Of a stretch of DNA of 64,000 bases, positions 23,663 to 32,689 are shown one piece after another. Each line of letters starts with the position of its first letter. Positions within the stretch are counted from its first letter, which is position 1. Under the pieces are notes generated by a model. The model did no database searches. It was not told the origin of the DNA and was given only the letters and a program-made list of their open reading frames with translations. Both the position numbers and the translations under genes were made by a program. The DNA lies in the NCBI GenBank assembly GCA_026545225.1, contig CM048850.1:9329501-9393500 (forward strand), written 5' to 3'. This stretch comes from Cornus controversa (Eukaryota > Streptophyta > Magnoliopsida > Cornales > Cornaceae).

Positions 23663-25459
23663 ACATATTGCTAGTCCCTTAGCAATACGATATTACAAAA
23701 ATAAAATTAACTATCTTATACAAAAGTTTAATCGTGCTCAGTCATCAACTAGATAAAGGGCGATCATCCGTTCATTTCACATTTGGCAAATGCAACAAGT
23801 ATTATAGAACTATGTGGTCATTAGCAAAATGGACTTTCACAAGCCATAAATAAACGACAGTCCCCACATAACGGCCAGCCCGAACAAACATAACAATTCC
23901 AACCCCAAAATCCTCTTTGAAAAGTGAACATGCATTCTAACGTGTGGCTTTTGTCATATTTGGAGAAGAAAACGAACAAATCTGTTTTTAAGGGAAAAAC
24001 TCATTGAAACTGCTCGACACAGCCGTTCATGATCACAAAACATTCATGATTGCTCATGCGCGGATGACCGTGCAATGCTTAGCTCTTTTTGCTTTCTTGT
24101 AAGCCCATGTAGCGGCGTTGGGCCAATGACTCCCAAACCAATTGATTTTAGGGCATTAGGTGAAGAAGCACCCCTCGGACTTAATGACCGAGCTTACAAG
24201 GCAATGAGCGTAAGCAAGCCACCCGCTTATTATTGCTCAACCTTACACACTTTTACACGAATATTCCCTGCTTTGAGGCATAGAAATCCGGTTTATTGAG
24301 TGAGAAGGCTTATTGCATATTTTTTCTCTTTTTCTTTCTTTTTCCCTTTTTTTTTTACAACAACCGGAAGTACTTATTCTTTAAGTTGTTCAGATAAAAA
24401 CAGAAATTTTCAAAAATTCTCCCTCAGACTTATACCCCACAATTTAAAATGCATGTGTGCGAATTTGTGCGGTTAAGGACAAATTTAGGGCAAGAATTGT
24501 ACGTGCTCGAATTTAGACAAAAATGTAGACCGTTCTAGCCTACTATAAAGCTTGCAAAAGTGCGGGTATTTGCAATGTTAAAATTCTTAACTACCTGCTG
24601 CATTTACCTCGGACATTTATTCGAATGATCTTCCTTTAAAAAGCAAGACATCATAGAAAGCATGCAAAAATATCAAGAAAAAGAAAACTGCTCTACAATG
24701 ACACTCAATATAACGACTGAACATTGCATGCATATGCAAGTGGTATAGCATACCGCACCCCCAAACTCATATGCAACATTGTCCTCAATGTTTGGACAAG
24801 AAGAACAAGGAAAGAAGTTACCGGGATGGCAGAATGCAAGAAAAATGGTATTCCACAGCAGCGGTCATCTTGTAAATAAGGAAAACCTGCACAGAACACC
24901 AACTGAATACCACGAGCATTAAAAGGAACAAAAAGTAGATAAATAGAACATAATGAAATAGTCATGCACAAACTGACAATGCCAATATCACTGTATATCT
25001 AAGGGTCTGAACTGGTGTTTCCCAATTGGCAAAGAGGTCTATGCGACAAGATATTGACTATCCAGGCACGCTAACGTATAGCACGCAAAGGGGCTGCCTT
25101 TCTTTATTACTGCCATACTGTGTTGAAGCAATCTCAATAGTATTGGGAATCGAAACCAGGCGGTAATAAACGGAAATCATCAACTGAATCGCATATAACA
25201 AGTAGACAAGTGGTACTACATACATAGTCAAAGTATAGAGAACCGATATATTGACAGAAAGCAAAAATAAAGACAGTAAAGATAACACATGGTATAAAAG
25301 AAAATATAAATGTATTCCATATAGATGAAAATGAGTTTGAGTACAAAGTGTACATGTAGGTGGAATACTCAGAAAGAAACTAAACATGGCCAACATGGCC
25401 TATCAAAATAAAGAAAGAAAAATACAGAAAGTAAAGCATAAAAGAGGAATAAAATGCAG
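23663..25459 (-). other. 3' noncoding region of Athila copy B
   Basis: About 1.8 kb without a credible ORF, between the env-like ORF and the terminal PPT. Such long 3' untranslated stretches are usual in Athila elements. The minus strand is T-rich, which creates hydrophobic-looking short frames (for example 25058-25396) with stops between them. Confidence 0.7.
24756..24767 (-). other. Second, internal polypurine tract
   Basis: The plus strand reads CACCCCCAAACT, identical over 12 bases to the terminal tract at 23650-23661 and placed 1.1 kb upstream of it in element sense. It could act as a central PPT or be a relic of a duplicated 3' end; function is inferred. Confidence 0.5.
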
Positions 25460-26683
25460 CTACTCGAGGGCGGGTGGTGGTGGTGGTGGCTCGGTGGGAG
25501 TAGAAGTGGAGGTGGAGGCTCGACCTGCGAACAGGAACTGCAGGTCCTGCCGGAAGGCTCGGAACTCGTCTAGAATCACTCTCTGGCCTTGTGCCAGATA
25601 AGAAATGTCCGTCCGAATGCCTGCCAGCTGACTCTGCGTCACCTGGACATGCTCGTCAAAACCCTGCTGGAGCCGCTCTACGTCAGCCGCCAGGCAGGAG
25701 TAGCCTGTCGCTAAGATATCATGCCGCTCTGCAGCGACATCCATCTCCTCCTCCTCCATCTCCTCATCATCGGACTCACCCTCTGCTGGCTCACCCTCAT
25801 CCGCCTCCACCGGGGCATCCATATCTACATCATCTGGTGGATCACCCTGGTGGTCCTGTCGCTCTAAGTGTCGCCTCACCCACTCCCACTGAGTAAATGT
25901 GAAGCGGGGGGGCTGTGCCAACTGGATGTCAGTCTGACTGACCGGTATACTGGCACTGCTGAGAAAAGCGGCGATCAGGAAAGGGAAGGGAAGCTGCCAA
26001 CTAGCTGCTCGCCTCATCCTCTTGTTCACGAGGTCGTCCCAGACCTTGAACATCTACCCCCAAATCAGCGATGGGACAGAAAACCAAGTACCCATGTGGA
26101 AAGCATAGAGGCAATGGAGAAGGTCGCCCTTGCGCTCTGCCACGTGCTGCAGCGGACACGCGTTCTTGATGAGAACGGTGTCCAGGAACCAGAGTCGGCT
26201 CGGGCACATCGATTTGGACGTGTAGTTGTGACTGGGCGTGGTAAACGCCCCGCCACACATGTCCATCACGATCGAGAACAGCGTCGTGTCTGCTGGGAGT
26301 GCGGCACTGTAAAGTGGCTGACCGTCCGGGCCAACCATGTCCGGTGTCTGCTGGTGAGGGATGCCGAGCATATGCGCAATCCGGCTCGGCGTAATCGTAA
26401 TCGTGACGGTGCCCACGACCGTCTCTAGTGTATCCGGCGCTGTGCAGGAGTAGGTCATGCGCTCATAGAAGACCTGGACTAAGCGCTCGTGTGCCACGTC
26501 GGTGGGAGGCACACATAGCCGGTCGAGGCGACGCCTCCTGAGCTCGGCAACCGTCCACGCAGTGTCGGGACGCCTCTCAAACTCGGCTAAGTCAAAAATC
26601 TGCTCCGGGTGGAACTTCCGAGACCGGAAGACTCGCCCGGGCACGTCTCGAACAGAACCGGCGGCGTTCTTCACCCTCGCCAT
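25460..26683 (-). pseudogene. Athila env-like/ORF3 protein gene with one in-frame stop
   Basis: GC-rich frame (unlike its AT-rich surroundings) of about 400 codons, interrupted by a TAG at 26054-26056 after TWFSVPSLIWG and reopening in the same frame with MFKVWDDLVNK. Start chosen at 26683 (MARVKNAAG), because it has a good context (A at -3, G at +4) and because the ATG at 26713 would lie inside the predicted intron. The N-terminal two thirds resembles the plant transposon/ORF3 domain family found downstream of pol in Athila elements (pattern FDLAEFERRPD, LVQVFYERM, HMLGIPHQQ). The C-terminal part has an acidic stretch (EGESDDEEMEEEEMD), a likely coiled-coil helix (about AADVERLQQGF to FRAFRQDLQFLF) and a poly-proline tail. 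I see no signal peptide or convincing membrane segment, so 'env' is a positional label. Confidence 0.7.
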
Positions 26684-26697
26684 AGTCTCGGAACAGT

Positions 26698-27084
26698 CTG
26701 CACTTGATTCCAAAAATTACGTAAATAAAAGATAAATAAGAAGAAAGCTAAACTACGATTAAACTAAAAGAATAGAAACAAAAATGCAGTCCTTGTCCAT
26801 GGCGCTGACAAGAATTCAAAAAGTCGCTCTTAAAGAAGCAGTGTGAATGGATGCAACCGAAACGAATGTGTCGCGGTTACGCACCATACACTAAGCATTT
26901 TAAACAAAAAGAATGCCAAATCTCACTCCTACATATACTCCTACCCCCCCGAAACTTACAAAATCTCATTACAAACATCGCAAATGCACCCACCCAACCC
27001 AATATCATCTAAATATGTTTATTACGCCATAAAACTATCAAAAATGGCGAAAAAGTGTACAAAAAGTAGCCATGCATCACTTAC
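26698..27084 (-). other. Predicted 387-nt leader intron of the env-like gene
   Basis: The minus strand shows CTTGAG|GTAAGTGATG at the donor (27084) and TCAAGTGCAG|ACTGTTCC at the acceptor (26698). The intron is strongly T-rich with a TTTAATC branch-like word and a T-rich tract before the acceptor, while both flanks are GC-rich; this contrast is typical of plant introns. Splicing of env-class transcripts is documented in plant retroelements; here it is predicted from sequence only. Confidence 0.6.
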
Positions 27085-27330
27085 CTCAAGAGGAAGAAGA
27101 TGAACGGCTCAACCGAAGAAGATCCACTCGTAGCCGCGAAGAGGAGATCGCGCAAGTGCTAGCGGCAGCTTCGGGCTGCGTCGGATGGCGGCGGGTGATC
27201 GGGAATGGTAGATCGAGTGCTCGGGAGTGCTTGGAGAAGGCTTGGATCGCACGGAGGGAGAGAAGAATTCGGATGGTCTTTTAAAATGGGAGGGAAGCCC
27301 AACGGTTTAAATAGACTTTCGGCTCACGTG
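27085..27330 (-). promoter_or_regulatory. Internal promoter and ATG-free leader for the env-like gene
   Basis: In minus-strand order: G-box CACGTG (27325-27330), TATA-like TATTTAAA (27313-27306), presumed start about 30 nt downstream (near 27280), then a pyrimidine- and GC-rich leader of about 200 nt with no ATG, ending at the donor site 27085/27084. Positions relative to each other are right for a RNA polymerase II promoter. A second TATA-like word (TTTTAAAA, about 27280-27287) leaves the start uncertain. Confidence 0.5.
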
Positions 27331-27344
27331 CAGGCCCCGTGTGC

Positions 27345-27727
27345 ATCTCGATTGATCGAGATGTGCATTTCGATCAATCAAGATTTTGATTGATCGAGAA
27401 TTCACTTCGATCAGTCGAAATCAGCTTCGATCGATCGAGATTGTCTCATCGATCAATCGAAAATTCCTTCACTGAATCACACCTTTACTTCGATCAATCG
27501 AACATTTAATTCATTCAATCGAAATTTTATTTTCGATCAATCGAAATTTTCTTTCGATCAATCGAAATTTTCGATCGATCGAAGACCTATCGAAGTGCAA
27601 TCGAAGAATACTACCTCTCGGGACTTTGGACTTGGCAAATCTCTGCAATTTTTCGATCAATCGAGATTGAGATCTCGATCAATTGAAATCTCGATTGATT
27701 GAGATCCTGGTTTCGATCAATCGAGAT
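27345..27727 (-). promoter_or_regulatory. Cluster of about 16 TCGATCAATCGA-type palindromes
   Basis: Roughly one 12- to 14-bp palindrome every 24 bp (TTCGATCAATCGAA, ATCGATCAATCGAA, CTCGATTGATCGAG, TTCGATCGATCGAA and degenerate forms), ending about 30 bp upstream of the internal TATA-like box. The same family, in five or six copies, marks the U3 of all three LTRs of this element type in the window. Likely an upstream regulatory array; the bound factor is unknown. Confidence 0.65.
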
Positions 27728-27896
27728 GTTCAAAAACAGTCAGCTTCAAGTATGCTACAGGGACTTGGATATTTGGGAATTAGATACTACATTGCTTAGA
27801 TACAAACCTACTTTGGATTAAAGGGACATCATGGAAGCATGATAGATACCATGGCTTCGCCACCTTATACGTCTATGGCACGACGTCCGGATCAGC

Positions 27897-30725
27897 TCAC
27901 GAGTCAAAATACACGGGATCCGTCAAAGTGACGACATCCACGTATTCGGTGGTGACTTGGTCATCCACGCACACTTTTAAGCGCTGCCCGTTCACTTTGA
28001 ACAACGAGCCGTCTTTCAAGTCCTTCAATTCCACCGCTCCGTGGGGAGCGACGGAATTAATCAACGGAGGAAAGGGGTCTCTCGGAAATCTCCATTTAGG
28101 CAAATCCATGACAGTATTAACATCGAGCATGGAATTGACTTCACATATGGCTTGCTCAATGTCAAAATCATCACAGTTGAAGTGATTTAGGCATGCCTCT
28201 AAAGGATCCTTGGAAAGAATAGAAGGAAGTGCTTCTTGAACAAGGTCTTCCACAACATCGACACCAAAGCACTCACTTTCGTCGTCGGATGTGTGGTGGG
28301 AAGCATTGAAGATGTTCAAGCGGACTTTCATATTCCCAAAAGAGATGTCCATCACTCCGGTGCAGCAATTAACGCAAGCGTTTGCCGTGGCCAAGAATGG
28401 ACGACCTAGAATGATAGGAATATGACGCTTTGGATTTTGGACCGGTTCCGTGTCAAGGACTATGAAGTCCACCAGAAAATAGAATTTGTCCACTTGAATG
28501 ATGACATCCTCAATGATGCCACGTGGTTGCTTCACCGAACGATCGGCAAGTTGCAACACAACCGTGGTATGCTTGAGTTCCCCCAAACCTAGTTGTTGGT
28601 AAACTGAGAATGGAAGCAAATTGACACTAGCCCCTAGATCAAGAAGTGCTTTTTCAAAGGATTGATTTCCGATGGTGCACGAAATGGTCGGAGCACCCGG
28701 ATCTTTGAATTTAGGAGGGGTTTGGTGTTGGAAAATGGAGCTTATGTGCTCAGTTAAGAGGACTTTCTTAGGAACATTATTCCTAGATTTGCGCTTTTGA
28801 GTGCACAAGTCCTTCAAGAATTTTGCATAGGAGGGAATTTGTCGAATAGCATCAAGGAGAGGGAGATTGATCTTTACTTGTTTGAAGATCTCCATCATGT
28901 CTTGGATTTTCTCTCCTTGCTTCCCGAAATGAGAAGGTTCCTTCAATCTTTGAGGAAAAGGAACCGGAGGTTCATAAGAGGTGTCAAGATTTGGAATCGA
29001 TGACGACCCAACTTCACTTGCCTTTCCTTTTGGATTTGAAGGGGTATTTTGCAAATTTGGATTTAACGGAAACAATTTTGGATTTAATTGGGATCCTTTT
29101 GGATTTTTAGGTTGCTCTTGGAATTCCTTTCTCTCTTCCTCTCCTACCTTGGAATTAATGATTTTACCACTCCTTAAGGTTGTGATTGATTGAACTTGCT
29201 CTGGAGGAGCATTACAAGTTGAAGATGATGGATCTTCAATCATATGGACACCTTTGGGGTTCGCCACTGGTTGACTCGGCAACTTACCTTCCTCCCTTCT
29301 ATTTAAGGCATTAGCTAGTTGCCCGATTTGAGCTTCTAACCTAGCCATAGATTGAGCATTGGCTTCAAGCTTAGAGATTGATTGAGAGTGAGTTTGCAAT
29401 AAGCGGGTGTTGGCCTCAAGATTGCTTATCACTCTTTCTTCAAAGCTTTGGCTTCTCGGAGGAGGTGGTGGTTGTTGGTAATTAGATCTTTGATTGTAAG
29501 GTTGAGGATTTGGCCTATAATGAGGCTGCTGAGAGTGGGAATTGAAAGAGTTTTGCCCTTGAAAAGAGGGACTTGATTCTTGAGGTTTCCATGAGAAAGC
29601 CGGATGGTTCTTGTAACCAGGATTGTACGTGTTTGAGTATGGATCATTCATTTGTTTAGAGTACAGGGCATTCGCTTGCTCTTGAGCATAATCGGGAGAT
29701 TGCCCGGCAATAGGACAATCTCGCACGAAATGTGAAGTACTATAGCAAAATGAACAACCTTCCTAATTTTGGACAGATTGGTTTGAAGTAGGCAGCCCAT
29801 TTTTCATGATTAAATCCATTTTTCGGGATAGGGCTTCTACTTGCATGGCAACCTCATCTACCCGTGAAATCTCATGCACTCCTCTACAAGGTTGGGTGGC
29901 CTTCCCTTTCCTAGTGGAGGAGAGTTGAGCTGAATTGCTGCTTAGGGTTTGAAAAAGTTTCCATGCCTCATCGGGGCTTTTCAAAAGCTATCCACCCCCA
30001 CACGCGGAGTCTATCATTTGTCTATGTTGCTCACTCACCCCATCATAAAAACTTTGCACTAGCTGCCATTTTGGGACAGCATGATGCGGACAAGATTTTA
30101 AAAGATCCTTTAACCTCTCCCACGTCTCATGGAATTGTTCTTGGTCAATTTGGGTGAATCCGGTGATTGCTCGCCGAATATCACTTGTCTTACCCATTGG
30201 GAAGTATTTTTTTAAGAACTCTATTTGCATCTCCGCCCAAGAATGGATTGAGTTAGGTTCTAAGGAGTTGAACCAACTTCTAGCTTTATCTTTTAGGGAG
30301 AAGGGGAACATACGCAGCTTTAGATCATCCTCCGTAAAGTGTGGTACACGAATAGTGGAACACACGGAAAGGAAGTAATCTAAGTGCCGGTACGGATCCT
30401 TATTAGGGAGACCGTGAAAGCTATTAAGAAGATTGATGGTGGAGGACTTTATTTCGAATTGAGTTGCCGCTACATCCGAAAATTGGATACATGAAGGTAC
30501 TTCAAATGTAGTCGGAAGGTAAAAGTCCATAAGCAACTCTCCTTGAGGAGGTGGTTGTTCATGATTAAAAGGAGGTAGTCCGAGAGGTTGTCTCTCATTT
30601 GGATCCATGTTTTCAGTCCTAGGCAATATAGGGTCCCTAGAGGTTCCTCTACGTTGTCTAAGTGTTCGTTCAAGTTCAATGTTACACGGAAGCAAAGGAA
30701 GTGACAAGGACCGTCTACCTAGCAT
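27897..30725 (-). pseudogene. gag-protease ORF of Athila copy B fused to integrase C-terminal remnant
   Basis: Single frame from the ATG at 30725 to the stop at 27897, broken by TAG at 29985-29987 (Tyr codon in copy A) and TAG at 29760-29762 (Gln codon in copy A). Gag domain lies in the first part, a CX2CX4HX4C zinc knuckle is encoded at about 29715-29757, and the retropepsin motif LLDLGASVNLLP near 28640, followed by ILGRPFLATANA. After DLPKWRFPRDPFPPLINS the frame jumps, near 28060, to PHGAVEL and FKVNGQRLK, which is the usual C-terminal end of Athila integrase. RT, RNase H and the integrase core are therefore deleted with the frame kept open. The protein could not supply replication enzymes. 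Confidence 0.9.
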
Positions 30726-30986
30726 GCATTAACAATCGAACAACACCTCAATACACAAAGTAAAAATAATCTTTACAAAAAGAATGAATGAATTCAAACC
30801 ACTAATTTTAGGTGTTATACTCACAAAGGGTTCCAAGTTTGCTTCTCTTTGATGCCCGCTATGTGGTATACCTAAAATCAAGAAGTTTGAGAAATAAGAA
30901 CAAAATATATACAAAAAGAATGAAAGAATTTCTAGCCTAAGAATTAAACCAGATTTAATCTTCCAATGGTGACAATAAAACCGTAG

Positions 30987-31004
30987 TCCCCGGCAACGGC
31001 GCCA
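30987..31004 (-). other. Primer binding site, tRNA-Asp (copy B)
   Basis: The plus strand TCCCCGGCAACGGCGCCA equals the 3' end of plant tRNA-Asp including CCA over 18 bases. Six bases separate it from the LTR. The leader 30726-30986 between gag and PBS shows no other feature. Confidence 0.9.
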
Positions 31005-31976
31005 AAATTTTGATGTGGTTGAAACTAAATTATATTGTAAGCTTAATTTTTCCCTTTTTATCAAATTATAATTTAACCACTCGCAAGAGCACGAATCTTT
31101 GTAGATAAGGTTCTATATAGAGGGTATCGATCCCACGAGGACTAGTCGCAATTGTCTTAAAGGAAGATTAATTCTACTTTAATTCGAAAAACAGATTTTT
31201 GAATTTATGTTCAGACACTATTGCATGAATGAAATGACAAGAAAAGTAAAGAGTTTAAAGTTGGGAGAGATAACTAGGGTTGGTTTCCACCACCAGCCAT
31301 TCACATGTTCATAAGTGTAGCAAGCATGGGATTTATTAATTAAATGCCTAACAATGTCATTAGGCTTGTGACCTCAATGACATATCAAAAGATCAATGTG
31401 TGTGCTAACCTATCATAATCCATCTTCAACAAGCATAGCTCTTCAACCTAACTAACTACCTAATTACTCTACTCTCTAAGTGAACACTACATGCATCCAA
31501 ACTACCTTGTCTTGGCATGGTGTATACAAACTAACATCACACATTCATTTAAACACCATTATCTAGCCATCATTTGCACTTCTTGTGGAATATGCAAATG
31601 TTGTGCATTCAAGTGACAAAATCTACTCTAAGACAAGAATAAATTCCAAATCAAATGAATATATATAAGAGATGTATTTGTGTACATAATCACTAGGCTA
31701 AATAATCAACATTTAATTACAAATCCCAAGAGTTACAAAGATGAACAAGTTTACATGGCTAGGGGTTGAAAGCAACACCCTAGTAGAAGAGTTAGTTGCT
31801 CATGGTTGCCTTGCACCCTTCCATTGATGAAGAGAATGAAGCTTCTTGGTCTGGTTCAGCTTTTCCTCCTCCTCTCCCGAAGGTCTCTCCCTCTCCCTCT
31901 TGTGTCTTTAGAGATATCTCATATGTGTGGCTTTTTTGGTGCTTTTTGGCTCCTTTTTCTCCTTTGGGGCCCACCA

Positions 31977-32003
31977 TATATATATATATATCATTATATA
32001 TAT
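31977..32003 (-). promoter_or_regulatory. TATA-rich LTR promoter candidate
   Basis: Alternating TA tract broken by TCATTA. It lies between the palindrome-rich U3 and the leader, at the position expected of the LTR promoter. Transcription would proceed toward lower coordinates. Confidence 0.5.
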
Positions 32004-32129
32004 CTCTTGTATCAAGAAGGCCCCCAAAAGTCTTGTTCAAGTCAGATAATCCCCCTAAGTCATGCAAAAAGGGAGATTTTGTTACAAGTGGGAGAGCAGG
32101 TGAGCAAGTGGCCAAGTGGGTTCTGCAGC

Positions 32130-32243
32130 ATCTCGATTGATCGAGATTGAATCTCGATTGATCGAGATTTCGATCAATCGAAATGAGATCTCGATCAATC
32201 GAGATTTCGATTAATCGAGATCAACATCTCGATTGATCGAGAT
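32130..32243 (-). promoter_or_regulatory. Palindrome cluster in the 5' LTR (copy B)
   Basis: Six units, including 18-bp near-palindromes ATCTCGATTGATCGAGAT. The full number is kept here, whereas the 3' LTR has lost one unit, which suggests slippage within the array. Confidence 0.6.
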
Positions 32244-32428
32244 GCCTTGGGCTGTATTTTCTGATTTCTTCTCTTGACTGCAGAAAGCTTCCACTTTGCT
32301 CCATTTGCTCCATTACCTGCAAAACATCAAAAACACAAAAATACCGTAAACATATCTCGATAAACGCAAAAACGGAACTAACATATGCAATAAAGAGGGT
32401 TCAAATGCATAGAATTGAACACTTATCA

Positions 32429-32689
32429 ATGATAATGAGGATGATAAATGATTGGGTGAATATCTCTTATCTCGCCTCAAATTTGTCTAATTACTTATTC
32501 GACAAAACTTTTTGCAACACTAGTTTGACCTTCCATGTCAGAAATTCTATTTAATTAAAGTTTAATAGAAATTAAGACTACCCTTTAATAAAAAGGGCTC
32601 ATTTAAGTAATTAAGGTTTAATAGAAATACTATATAAATATGGTTAATTTGATTATTGCTTAATTTAATTTTCGTAATGGATTCCATTC
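32429..32689. repeat. Array A monomer 6, right part
   Basis: Continuation of the monomer interrupted at 22255, starting with the second ATGAT. Joined across the element the monomer would be about 2.49 kb. Confidence 0.9.

Larger units (their letters stand above)
22256..32428 (-). mobile_element. Athila-like Ty3/gypsy retrotransposon, copy B, complete ends, pol deleted
   Basis: 10,173 bp between two direct copies of ATGAT (22251-22255 and 32429-32433). Minus-strand order: 5' LTR 31011-32428, PBS 30987-31004, leader, gag-protease 30725-27897, palindrome cluster and internal promoter 27727-27085, intron, env-like ORF 26683-25460, about 1.8 kb of 3' noncoding sequence with two polypurine tracts, 3' LTR 22256-23649. 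No reverse transcriptase, RNase H or integrase core is present, so transposition required another element's enzymes. The two LTRs differ by roughly a dozen or so substitutions plus one 24-bp indel by eye, which indicates a recent insertion. It is nested in monomer 6, and siblings show the empty site GGTAATGATAATGAGG. Confidence 0.95.
31011..32428 (-). repeat. 5' LTR of Athila copy B
   Basis: 1418 bp. U3 carries six palindromes at 32130-32243 and a TATA-rich promoter candidate at 31977-32003, about 125 bp downstream of them in element sense. A 10-codon upstream ORF (MEGCKATMSN, about 31795-31824) is shared with the other LTRs of the family. Confidence 0.95.

Noticed and set aside
25058-25396. 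Hydrophobic 112-codon frame downstream of the env-like ORF, in the same frame
   Set aside because: Considered as a membrane-spanning env tail, but two stops lie between it and the ORF3 stop, and the T-rich strand alone yields such hydrophobic sequence.
26684-26713. Upstream ATG giving a 10-residue longer env-like protein
   Set aside because: Most of it lies within the predicted intron (acceptor at 26698); the next ATG at 26683 has the better context.
22256-32428. Treating the two LTRs as tandem monomers of the surrounding array
   Set aside because: They end in TG...CA, are bordered by ATGAT duplicates and flank PBS, gag and PPT, so they belong to an inserted retrotransposon.
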